Assembly (NCBI GenBank): GCA_007130745.1
Contig: SLRW01000036.1
Coordinates: 1 to 15,567, forward strand
DNA: 15,567 nucleotides
Origin: Gammaproteobacteria bacterium
GTDB taxonomy: Bacteria > Pseudomonadota > Gammaproteobacteria > UBA5335 > SLRW01
Direction of reading: 5' to 3'
Shown here piece after piece: positions 1-7,333 of this stretch (within the stretch, counting starts at the first letter, position 1; the number at the start of each line of letters is the position of its first letter). The notes below the pieces were generated by a model that was not told the origin of the DNA, did no database searches, and was given only the letters and a program-made list of their open reading frames with translations. The translations under genes were made by a program, and so were the position numbers.

Positions 1-1092
1 ATGCCAACAGCAGATCAGCAGCCGCATATCCTGATGATTCCGGTCACAGCGGCCACCGGCGCCGGTGAATACTACCGTTCCCTGACCATTGCCAATGGGC
101 TGCGGACACGGTTTCCCCAGGCACGCATTGAGTTCATTCTCAACAAACATTCCCGGATTGAGCACAGCCCCGACTTCCCGGCGTTCTATGTGGATGGCTC
201 CCCTACGCTGAACACCGAAGCCGTCAACAAGATACTGGAAGACAACCGGCCCGATATCGCCATCTTCGATGGCGCCGGCCGGGTGGCGCAAATGCGCCAC
301 GCCAAACGTCTGGACATCCGCACCGTATTTGTCAGCTCCCGTCCGGGGAAACGCCGCATGGGTTTTCGCTGGCGTGCCATGCGCCATATGGATCACCACT
401 GGATCGCCCAGTCCGGCTTCAGCCACACCCTAAGCCGGCGGGAGCGTTTCAAGCTCGCCGTGCTGCCATCCGCCCCGGATATTTATTATCTGTCGGCCCT
501 GTTCCCGGAACCTGATCCGGAGACCCGCAACGCCGTTCTCTCCGAGCTCGGCATTGATCCGGCAAAACCCTATGTTCTGTTTACACCGGGCGGGGGTGGC
601 TGGAAAGTGTCGGGCCAACCGGCGGGTGAGATTTTCGCCGAAGCCGCCCGCGATTTCGCGCAGGATACGGGCACACAGACCATTGCCCTGCTCGGCCCGC
701 AGTATGAGGGGCCGCTGCCTGATTACCCGGGGGTTATCACGTGCCGCAGCCTGAGCAACCGCAAACTCATTAACCTCATGCACGGCGCCCATATCCTCGC
801 CGTGGGTACCGGCACCATCGCCATGCAGGCGCTGGCACTACAGCGCCCGGGGGTTTATGCGCTGACCGGCGGCTCTGATCAGCCGGCCCGCCACCGTCTG
901 ATCGAGCGGCTGGAAACCGGGCTGGCCGTGGAAACCACCGGCGAGGCTTTGTATAACGGGGTGATGCGTTTGCATGACAACCCGGCATTACGCGAGCGCT
1001 GCCTGGAAAACATCCGCGCGCTGGGCCTCCAAAATGACCTGCCCGTCGCTGTGAATGCCGTCGATTCACTGCTCAGGGCGAAAGCCGGGTAA
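1..1092 (+). CDS. GT-B fold glycosyltransferase (MurG/PseG-like), N-terminus at window edge
   Basis: A 363-residue protein with a two-lobed GT-B layout. The N-terminal strand and loop (HILMIPVTAATGAGEYYR, residues 9-26) match the Gly-rich acceptor-lobe start of MurG/PseG-like enzymes. The C-terminal lobe begins near residue 188 with FTPGGGG (194-200). Its donor-binding stretch is VGTGTIAMQAL (268-278), where MurG relatives have a Gly-rich loop followed by a helix. It probably transfers an NDP-sugar to a lipid-linked or LPS acceptor in the cytoplasm; donor and acceptor cannot be read from the sequence. The ATG is the first base of the window, so upstream signals cannot be seen and a slightly longer protein is possible, but the N-terminus looks natural for the fold. 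The next gene starts 16 nt downstream, so they are probably co-transcribed. Confidence 0.75.
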   Translation: MPTADQQPHILMIPVTAATGAGEYYRSLTIANGLRTRFPQARIEFILNKHSRIEHSPDFPAFYVDGSPTLNTEAVNKILEDNRPDIAIFDGAGRVAQMRHAKRLDIRTVFVSSRPGKRRMGFRWRAMRHMDHHWIAQSGFSHTLSRRERFKLAVLPSAPDIYYLSALFPEPDPETRNAVLSELGIDPAKPYVLFTPGGGGWKVSGQPAGEIFAEAARDFAQDTGTQTIALLGPQYEGPLPDYPGVITCRSLSNRKLINLMHGAHILAVGTGTIAMQALALQRPGVYALTGGSDQPARHRLIERLETGLAVETTGEALYNGVMRLHDNPALRERCLENIRALGLQNDLPVAVNAVDSLLRAKAG

Positions 1093-1108
1093 ACCGGAGA
1101 AGCACCGC

Positions 1109-1933
1109 ATGACGCACCGCATTATCCTGATCGCCGGCATCGGCCACAGCGGCTCCACCCTGCTGGACATGGCCCTGGGTTGTCATCCGCGCATTGTGGG
1201 CCTGGGCGAGGTTTCCAAGGTGTTGCGCACGCCGCTGGATGAGTTGCGTGGTGAGCGCTATCGCCAAAGCCTGTGTTCCTGCGGCGCAGTGGCGCGTGAC
1301 TGCCCTTTCTGGTCCGGTCTGCTGGCCTGGCTTGAGGACAACCCGACGCTGTCGCTGGAACAGAAATACTGCCGGGTGCTGGAACAGTTCAGCCAGCACT
1401 TCGGCCCCGATACACGCTTGCTTGATTCCTCCAAGACCGTTCGTCCCTACCAGGCCTGGCTGAAGCAGCAGCATGATCTGCGCGCTATTCATCTGACCCG
1501 GGACGTGCGCAGCTGGATTGATTCCCGCCTGCGCGGCAACGACCCCCGCGACAAGGGCGGCACCCTGCGCCTGGCCGCGCGCTGGTGGCGGGGCAACCGC
1601 CGTACCGAGCGTTTTCTGGCGCGCCATGGCATCAACACCTTTAACCTCGGCTATGAAGAGCTGGCGCTACAGCCCGCCATCATGCTGGAAACGCTGTGTC
1701 AGTGGCTGGGGCTGGAGTTTGACCCCGCCATGCTCACGCCCTCGGCCACTTCCAGCCACATCATCCGCGGCAACGCGGCCCGCCAGGACCGCTCACGCAT
1801 CGCCGCAATACGTTATGATGCGCGCTGGATGACATCATCGCGCCTGATGCTGCAAAGCCCGCTGTTGTTGCCACTGGCGGCACGTAACCGCCGCCTGGTG
1901 TATGCCAACACCCGCGGTGCAGGGCGCAAATAA
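1109..1933 (+). CDS. PAPS-dependent sulfotransferase (Sulfotransfer_3-like)
   Basis: A 274-residue cytosolic sulfotransferase. The 5'-phosphosulfate loop is GIGHSGSTLL (10-19). DSSK (106-109) follows, as in many bacterial sulfotransferases. The 3'-phosphate site is LTRDVRSWIDS, with Arg131 and Ser139 eight residues apart as expected. A Cys pattern, CSCG (56-59) then Cys65-Pro-Phe-Trp, recurs in the sulfotransferase ending at 13351, which marks the two as one subfamily. The ATG at 1109 is preferred to an in-frame start at 1055 inside the previous gene: GGAGA at 1096-1100 lies 8 nt upstream and the phosphosulfate loop then falls at the usual distance from the N-terminus. It sits between a glycosyltransferase and the PAPS synthase, so a glycan acceptor is likely. 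The acceptor sugar is unknown. Confidence 0.85.
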   Translation: MTHRIILIAGIGHSGSTLLDMALGCHPRIVGLGEVSKVLRTPLDELRGERYRQSLCSCGAVARDCPFWSGLLAWLEDNPTLSLEQKYCRVLEQFSQHFGPDTRLLDSSKTVRPYQAWLKQQHDLRAIHLTRDVRSWIDSRLRGNDPRDKGGTLRLAARWWRGNRRTERFLARHGINTFNLGYEELALQPAIMLETLCQWLGLEFDPAMLTPSATSSHIIRGNAARQDRSRIAAIRYDARWMTSSRLMLQSPLLLPLAARNRRLVYANTRGAGRK

Positions 1934-1958
1934 CAGCCAACCCCGGGGAACGCTTTTC

Positions 1959-3692
1959 ATGACTGCTCCAAAATCCCGCAGCCTGGCCGCACCGCACGGC
2001 GGTGAACTGTGTGAGCTTATCGTCACGGACAAGGCCGCCGCACGCTTGCGCGAAGAGGCCATCGAGCTGCCTTCCATCGACCTCAACGCGCGCCAGATGT
2101 GCGACCTGGAACTGCTGCTCAACGGCGGCTTCTCGCCCCTGCGTGGTTTCATGGGGCAAGCCGACTATGACAGCGTATGCGAGCGCATGCGCCTGGCCGA
2201 TGACACGCTCTGGCCCATCCCCATCACCCTGGACATCAGCGCCGAACAGGCCGAGGGCTTTTCCTCCGGTGATCGCATCGCCCTGCGCCACCCCGAAGGC
2301 ATGTTGCTGGCCGTGCTCACGGTCAGCGACATCTGGCAGCCGGACCTGCAGGCCGAGGCCCAGGCCGTGTTTAATACCCTGGATGAAGCCCATCCGGGCG
2401 TATTCCAGCTACTCAACCACAGCCGGCCGGTGTATATCGGCGGCACGCTGGAAGGTGTGGAGCCACCGCCACATCATACTTTCAAGCACCTGCGCCATAC
2501 CCCCGCCGAACTGCGCGCCTGGTTCGACAAGCTGGGGTGGAAGAACATCGCCGGCTTCCAGACCCGCAACCCTATTCACAAGTCGCATATCCGCATGATG
2601 CGCCACGCCGCCGGGGCCACCGGGGCCAACCTGCTGATCCACCCGGTGGTGGGTATCACCCGGCCCGGGGATATCGACTATTTTGTGCGCGTGCGCTGCT
2701 ACCAGGCGGTGATGCAGTACCTGCCGGCCCAGACCACCACCCTCAGCCTGTTGCCGCTGGCCATGCGCATGGCCGGCCCGCGCGAAGCCATGTGGCACGC
2801 CATCATTCGCAAGAATCACGGCTGCAGCCATTTTATCGTCGGCAAGGACCACGCCGGCCCCGGCCCCGGCAGCGATGGCAAGCCCTTCTACGGCCCCTGG
2901 GAGTCACGCGAGCTGGTGGCCCGACATGAAGAAGAACTGGGCATCAGCATGACCCCCTTCGAGGAAATGGTCTATGTGGAGGAATGCGCCCAGCATGTGC
3001 CCCTGAGTGAAGTGCCCGAAGGCGCCCGGCCGCTGAATATCTCCGGCACCGAATTGCGCCGGCGGCTGCGGGCGGGGCTGGAAGTGCCGGACTGGTTTTC
3101 CTATCCGGAGGTCATCGAGCGCCTGCGCCAGGCCTTCCCGCCGCGCCACAAACAGGGCTTCACGGTATTTTTCACCGGCCTGTCGGGCTCCGGCAAATCC
3201 ACCATCGCCAATATCCTCAATGCCAAGCTGATGGAAACCGGCACCCGCCCGGTCACCCTGCTCGACGGCGATATTGTGCGCACACATCTTTCCAGCGAGC
3301 TGGGGTTCTCAAAGGAACACCGCGAACTCAATATCCAGCGTATCGGCTTTGTCGCCAGCGAGATCACCAAGAATCGCGGCATCGCGGTGTGCGCACCCAT
3401 CGCACCCTACACCGCTACCCGCCGCCAGGTGCGCGAGATGATCTCACCGCTGGGCGGGTTTATTGAGGTTTTCGTCGCCACGCCGCTGGAGGTTTGCGAA
3501 CAGCGTGACCGCAAGGGCCTTTACGCCAAGGCCCGGGCGGGGCAAATCAAGGGTTTTACCGGCATTGACGACCCCTACGAGGAACCGGAAAACGCCGAGG
3601 TGGTGGTGGACACCACCCGGCATACACCGGAGGAGCTGGCGCATCAGGTGCTGCTGTACCTGGAACGTGAAGGGTATATCACCAGTGACTGA
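1959..3692 (+). CDS. bifunctional sulfate adenylyltransferase / APS kinase (PAPS synthase)
   Basis: A 577-residue fusion. The N-terminal part (about 1-395) is homomeric ATP sulfurylase: the ATP site is QTRNPIHKSH (201-210) and a second is GKDHAGPG (295-302), where most relatives have GRDHAG. The C-terminal part (about 400-577) is APS kinase: P-loop GLSGSGKS (407-414), LDGD for Mg-nucleotide, CAPIAPY, and the family signature GFTGIDDPYE (near 532-541). Together they convert sulfate and two ATP into PAPS. This is the fungal/Aquifex-type arrangement and not the CysDN/CysC heteromer of assimilation. The ATG at 1959 is chosen over an earlier in-frame start at 1902 within the preceding sulfotransferase; GGGGAA at 1945-1950 is 8 nt upstream. 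Placed directly after a sulfotransferase, it most likely supplies PAPS for sulfation and not for cysteine synthesis. No PAPS reductase or 3'-nucleotidase is visible in the window. Confidence 0.93.
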   Translation: MTAPKSRSLAAPHGGELCELIVTDKAAARLREEAIELPSIDLNARQMCDLELLLNGGFSPLRGFMGQADYDSVCERMRLADDTLWPIPITLDISAEQAEGFSSGDRIALRHPEGMLLAVLTVSDIWQPDLQAEAQAVFNTLDEAHPGVFQLLNHSRPVYIGGTLEGVEPPPHHTFKHLRHTPAELRAWFDKLGWKNIAGFQTRNPIHKSHIRMMRHAAGATGANLLIHPVVGITRPGDIDYFVRVRCYQAVMQYLPAQTTTLSLLPLAMRMAGPREAMWHAIIRKNHGCSHFIVGKDHAGPGPGSDGKPFYGPWESRELVARHEEELGISMTPFEEMVYVEECAQHVPLSEVPEGARPLNISGTELRRRLRAGLEVPDWFSYPEVIERLRQAFPPRHKQGFTVFFTGLSGSGKSTIANILNAKLMETGTRPVTLLDGDIVRTHLSSELGFSKEHRELNIQRIGFVASEITKNRGIAVCAPIAPYTATRRQVREMISPLGGFIEVFVATPLEVCEQRDRKGLYAKARAGQIKGFTGIDDPYEEPENAEVVVDTTRHTPEELAHQVLLYLEREGYITSD

Positions 3693-4419
3693 ACCCGCGG
3701 TCGAGATTGGCGAGCGGATCTCCAGCAACAAATCACGGGACACCCGCCTCGTCTACCGGGGCCACTGTGACGGCCGGCCGGCCATTATCAAGGCCTTTTC
3801 CCACCCCAGCCGTGGCTGGCTGCACTGGCGCCGCTGCGACTTCAATGCCCGCATGATCCGCCGGCGCGGCATTCCGGCACCCGTTATTTATTACTCCGGC
3901 TGGCTAAGCCAGCCCGGCGCCTGGGTCATCATCTACGAATTGCTGGAACAGGCCCGTGAGTTCCGCTGGATCAAGCAAGCACCCGACGCAGACGCCCGAA
4001 CCCGGGGGCTTGAACAACTGGTCGCGCTTTTTGCCCACATGCATGAAAAAGGCACCATCCAGGCGGACACCACCCTGGGCAATTTTCTGCAACAGGAGGA
4101 CCAGGTCTATGTGGTTGATGAAGACCGCATAAAAATACGCCCCTGGCCACTGGGGCAACGCGCCGCCATGAAAAGCCTCGCTTCGGTCCTGACCCAAATC
4201 CCGGTGGAAGACCCGGAAGAGATCCGGCATCTTTACCACTTTTACTGCAAACAACGGGATTGGGAACCAGGAGACAAGGGAGCCAGGCGACTTGAAAAAA
4301 ACATGCAGTGGTTCCGGGAGTGGCGAAAAAACAAGAAGTTATTCAGGATAAAAAAGACCGCGCTGATAGCAGCGCTGCCAATAATCATCATATTTACCGT
4401 TATATTTAGCGTGATATAA
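3685..4419 (+). CDS. LPS core kinase-like protein (KdkA/InaA superfamily) with C-terminal membrane anchor
   Basis: A 244-residue protein kinase-fold protein of the LPS sugar-kinase type. Lys36 in AIIKAF fits the nucleotide-binding strand lysine. The catalytic loop is HEKGTIQADTTLGNFL (120-135), with Asp128 and Asn133 kept. VVDEDRI (143-149) replaces the DFG motif. The C-terminus has a basic stretch (RKNKKLFRIKK, 214-224) followed by one hydrophobic segment (about 226-244), which suggests a tail anchor with the kinase in the cytoplasm. The start is a GTG at 3685 overlapping the PAPS synthase stop by 8 nt. GAAGGG at 3669-3674 is 10 nt upstream, so translation is probably coupled. No ATG exists in frame near this point. 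It may phosphorylate a Kdo or heptose residue; the substrate is inferred only from the family. The last 150 bases become AT-rich, close to the start of the AT-rich island. Confidence 0.72.
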   Translation: MTEPAVEIGERISSNKSRDTRLVYRGHCDGRPAIIKAFSHPSRGWLHWRRCDFNARMIRRRGIPAPVIYYSGWLSQPGAWVIIYELLEQAREFRWIKQAPDADARTRGLEQLVALFAHMHEKGTIQADTTLGNFLQQEDQVYVVDEDRIKIRPWPLGQRAAMKSLASVLTQIPVEDPEEIRHLYHFYCKQRDWEPGDKGARRLEKNMQWFREWRKNKKLFRIKKTALIAALPIIIIFTVIFSVI

Positions 4420-4568
4420 CCTGAAACACAACTGGCCCCAATGGAATTAAATTATGCTTATCAAGATAAAACATTACATTACCAGGAGGACAAGAAAGAA
4501 AAGCACAAGAAATGCCAAGGCAAGAGCAGAAACCTATAACAGGCATATAAAAGAATTAATAAATAATA
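4420..4568. other. AT-rich intergenic gap with an orphan Shine-Dalgarno sequence
   Basis: This 149-bp gap opens the AT-rich island. It contains a perfect AGGAGG at 4484-4489, but no ATG, GTG or TTG lies at a usable distance; the nearest ATG is at 4512 and opens only 12 codons. Two other short reading frames exist: 4441-4539 (32 residues) and 4454-4600 (48 residues, Lys/Arg-rich, overlapping the next gene). Neither has a ribosome binding site or a recognisable fold, so neither is called as a gene. No hairpin with a U-tract is evident after the kinase stop. Confidence 0.5.
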
Positions 4569-5714
4569 ATGATTCAAAAAAAAATAGACTCTCTGCATGA
4601 GCTCTACATAAAAAACGACGTCAACTCAAAAGCAATCCCTGACGTATGGTGGCAAGAGTTCATTACTGCCTGCCAGACAGAGAACAACCAAAACAGCAGC
4701 AGATCAGAGTGGTTGCATAATGCAGCAAGCGAGCTTGACTATGCCGCCATGAGTTGCCGGGAGTGGCTGGATATATACAACACGCTGCTGTCATTCGGCC
4801 TGTTTTATAGCGCTTCGCCTTTAAGAGCCAAAGCCAAGGAGGCCGCAATTCACAACACCGGATCAAAAAACAAGAGCGACCTGAACTACAAACTAACCGC
4901 CCTGTTCGAAGACTGCGACCGACATGACAGGGATGAAATTATTTCTATCATATCGCACACCGGTAAAGGTGAATATGCTAAAAAGGATTTCGAATACTTC
5001 ATTGACTTGATAAATAAAAGAAAAGAAACACAACCGGAATTTGACACCAGTGAAATTGAATTTTACAAATACATTAAAGGATCATCTATAGCATTTGTAG
5101 GCCCGGTCAGCATAGAGGAAAACAAAGGACATGAAATTGACGCATATGACATAGTAGAACGAACAAACTACAGGACGAATGACCAGATAAACAATACAGA
5201 GGAACAAGGGTCAAGAACAGACGTTTCATACTATAACTCATTACAATTTGAAGCCATCATAAAGGAACAAGAAGGAAAACTACCAAAAAACCTAAAATTT
5301 GGTATTTTAAAAAGACCCAAACACAAGGACCTTATAACCAGTAATACTGTTAAACTAACAATGCATGACAACAAGAAATTTGTTTTTAATGGCCACCTTA
5401 ATGCCATACCCCATGCAATAATGCATCTTTTAAGATTTAACCCAGGAGAAATAAAAATATATGGCGCAGATTTGATGGTAACCAAACAACGCTATGCCAA
5501 TTATCGGCCAAAATCACTTGGCGAGTCTGACCAGGGGCTGGTTTTTGTTAACCACGACCCCCTCACCCAATTCAACCTGCTTCACCTCATGTGGAGGAAC
5601 TCATTATTGTTTTGTGATGAGCAACTTGAGTCAGTCATCAAGCTCGGAGAAAGCAGGTATATGTGGGAACTCGAACAATCCAGGGGTGATAGCTCAAGAG
5701 TATTGAATGAATAA
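4569..5714 (+). CDS. GT29 sialyltransferase-like glycosyltransferase
   Basis: A 381-residue protein. Residues 1-165 are mostly helical and not recognised. Residues 173-202 (IAFVGPVS, then EIDAYDIVERTNY) resemble sialylmotif L, where GT29 enzymes have a Gly-containing loop followed by IDxHDxVxRxN. GSRTDVSYYN (214-223) fits the following conserved G..TD element. NAIPHAIMHLLRF then IKIYGAD (278-301) resembles sialylmotif S. His329 is a candidate catalytic base. GT29 enzymes use CMP-sialic acid, so a CMP-linked sugar donor is suggested but not shown. The gene is clearly AT-rich (about one third GC in 5401-5460, against about two thirds in 2761-2820), pointing to a separate origin. The ATG at 4569 has no good ribosome binding site, and an in-frame stop at 4560-4562 rules out an upstream extension. 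It ends 27 bp from the convergent gene. Confidence 0.55.
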   Translation: MIQKKIDSLHELYIKNDVNSKAIPDVWWQEFITACQTENNQNSSRSEWLHNAASELDYAAMSCREWLDIYNTLLSFGLFYSASPLRAKAKEAAIHNTGSKNKSDLNYKLTALFEDCDRHDRDEIISIISHTGKGEYAKKDFEYFIDLINKRKETQPEFDTSEIEFYKYIKGSSIAFVGPVSIEENKGHEIDAYDIVERTNYRTNDQINNTEEQGSRTDVSYYNSLQFEAIIKEQEGKLPKNLKFGILKRPKHKDLITSNTVKLTMHDNKKFVFNGHLNAIPHAIMHLLRFNPGEIKIYGADLMVTKQRYANYRPKSLGESDQGLVFVNHDPLTQFNLLHLMWRNSLLFCDEQLESVIKLGESRYMWELEQSRGDSSRVLNE

Positions 5715-5741
5715 CAAGCATTTATTATATTTTTTCACAGA

Positions 5742-6659
5742 TTAATTTTTATTATAAATCTTATACTTCTCAACCCGGTTCATTTTCCTTTTAATTCCTT
5801 TTTCGTTCCTACCAAGATTTTTTAGCCTATTATTCCTGTTTGGAATAAAATGAAGAATTGCTCTAAAGAGTCTACTTGAAAGCAATGAAGTCCTTTTATC
5901 AAAATCTGAAAATTCGTCATAATTCTCATTCTTTTTAAAAACCAGCCTAGCCATTTCCTTATTCAATGAATTCAATTCACGGCATAGCCAAATTTGTTTT
6001 TCAAACCTCTGATAACTCTGTATAACTGAAGGCCACTCACCATCATCTCTTCTGCTTTTGCTCCATTTTGTATTCAATTGAAACAATGATAGATCAATTC
6101 CTGATACATAACATGAATGAATAGCCTGACCCATTGCAGGCATGTCACGTGATACCGGGTTTTCTATGAAATATTTTTTCCACCTTGAAAAGAGCTCTCC
6201 AGCCCTCTTGTTTCTGTTGAAAAAAATGACGGACGTATGAAGCCAGAAAAGATCGACTGACTTTTCTCCTGATACCTCATAGTCATAAACAGGCGGGGAT
6301 TCAATAATTCTTATCGCCACATCATAATGATCAAGATATCTGAACAATGCAGATATATCACCTGTAACATACGTATCTGCATCAATAAATCCTGTTTTAT
6401 TATAAGGGCTCAGGTTATACATATCCGTCTTGTAGTATCTGTTATTCTCCTGTCTTTCTTCATAAAAAATAGCGTTATCAAAGGGACCGACTCCTTCGTC
6501 TGTACAGTCCTTCAGCCATTTAATATTGGTTATAACGGTTACATGAACCTCAGGGTTGTGCTCTTTCAATGTTTTTGAAGAATATAACGCCATGATTCCA
6601 TAATCATGGCCGAATGCTATATATATGATTCCGCAGCCCCCGATTATTTTTTCTTTCAT
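5742..6659 (-). CDS. GT-A fold glycosyltransferase (nucleotide-diphospho-sugar transferase)
   Basis: A 305-residue protein with a GT-A pattern: an early strand (IIYIAFGHDY, 11-20), a helix with many small residues, and KTGFIDADTYV (88-98), where Asp93-Ala-Asp95 is the DxD motif binding the metal-nucleotide. VDLFWLHTSVIFFNRN (135-150) resembles the acceptor-side strand of GT8-like and related putative transferases. The C-terminus (from about 260) is Lys/Arg-rich and may contact membrane. The ATG at 6659 overlaps the upstream stop as ATGA, and GGAAG lies 7 nt before it. A TTG start at 6677 is possible but less likely. The gene is AT-rich, unlike the four genes before it in the operon, yet is translationally joined to them. 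The donor sugar is unknown. Confidence 0.7.
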   Translation of the reverse strand: MKEKIIGGCGIIYIAFGHDYGIMALYSSKTLKEHNPEVHVTVITNIKWLKDCTDEGVGPFDNAIFYEERQENNRYYKTDMYNLSPYNKTGFIDADTYVTGDISALFRYLDHYDVAIRIIESPPVYDYEVSGEKSVDLFWLHTSVIFFNRNKRAGELFSRWKKYFIENPVSRDMPAMGQAIHSCYVSGIDLSLFQLNTKWSKSRRDDGEWPSVIQSYQRFEKQIWLCRELNSLNKEMARLVFKKNENYDEFSDFDKRTSLLSSRLFRAILHFIPNRNNRLKNLGRNEKGIKRKMNRVEKYKIYNKN

Positions 6660-7333
6660 AATACGGCTTCCCCCCAAGTTCGTACGCCAACATGGCGGGA
6701 GAACCCGGTGTCGGTCGTGTAAAGCCTTGATTTAAGTTTATCCGGCATGTGCGGCAGGATCATATAATCCTTTCTGCCTGTCGTGCTTTTGAATTTCCCC
6801 TGTCCATAAAAATGGCCACCAGCCTCCAGGCCGATGCCGGACACGACAACGGGAATCTCCTGATCCTGCATCAGGGCATAAACAATAGCAAAAGCACCGG
6901 TACTGACGCCGAGCACCGGCTTTCTGCCCAGCAGAAACTTGATTACCCGCCCGACGTTATGCCCGAGGCCATGCTTGTGCGTCAGCGCCAGATAAATCCA
7001 GGGGCCGAAAACCTGCTGCTGGAGCCTGAACTGCGCCTGCATGGACAGATTGGATGTTTTTGTATCGGGCAGCACGTCGGCAAACACCTCGGCCGCCAGC
7101 GGATAATCCTTGCGCCCGATGATTTCATCCGGCGCCGCGGCAATAATGCTGTCGCGCACTTCCGGTTTTTGCATTTGTTTGGTGGCGACAATGCTGATCA
7201 CCCGGGGGGTTCCGCGCGCCCGGTAATGCCGCGCCAGGGAGGCGGCGCCATTGGCGGTATAGATCCTGCGCGGCGCAATATCGGGCAGCGGCGCGTCGGG
7301 TTTGGAGCCCAATACCAGATCATACTGACTCAT
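6656..7333 (-). CDS. GT42 (Cst)-like sialyltransferase-fold protein, putative CMP-sugar transferase
   Basis: A 225-residue protein whose landmarks fit Campylobacter Cst-type GT42 enzymes in order. The N-terminal strand and loop is YDLVLGSKPDAPLPDIAP (4-21), followed by Asn28 in a position like the Cst CNQ segment. GVSTGAFAIVYAL (142-154) and VVVSGIGLEAGGHFYG (162-177) match the GT42 stretch TSGVY...YLSGIDF. A later His195 in LPHMPD may be the catalytic base. The match is by pattern only and overall identity looks low. If correct, it transfers an ulosonic or sialic-type sugar from its CMP form, which fits the cytidylyltransferase two genes upstream. A strong AGGAGG on the minus strand (7350-7345) lies 11 nt before the ATG. 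The gene overlaps its neighbours by 4 nt at both ends, as ATGA. Confidence 0.5.
   Translation of the reverse strand: MSQYDLVLGSKPDAPLPDIAPRRIYTANGAASLARHYRARGTPRVISIVATKQMQKPEVRDSIIAAAPDEIIGRKDYPLAAEVFADVLPDTKTSNLSMQAQFRLQQQVFGPWIYLALTHKHGLGHNVGRVIKFLLGRKPVLGVSTGAFAIVYALMQDQEIPVVVSGIGLEAGGHFYGQGKFKSTTGRKDYMILPHMPDKLKSRLYTTDTGFSRHVGVRTWGEAVL

Noticed and set aside
1055..1108. Upstream in-frame start for the first sulfotransferase
   Set aside because: It lies within the preceding gene, lacks a ribosome binding site and would add a non-conserved segment before the phosphosulfate loop.
3463..3684. Earlier start for the membrane-tailed kinase inside the PAPS synthase gene
   Set aside because: The sequence before the GTG is an Arg/Pro/Trp-rich shadow of the APS kinase frame; the GTG at 3685 has a spaced GAAGGG.
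4454..4600. 48-residue Lys/Arg-rich reading frame before the GT29-like gene
   Set aside because: It has no ribosome binding site, overlaps the next gene start, and its basic composition is what AT-rich, A-heavy DNA gives by chance.
5715..5741. T-rich gap between convergent genes as a terminator
   Set aside because: There is a T-run but no stem of useful strength, so a terminator cannot be supported.
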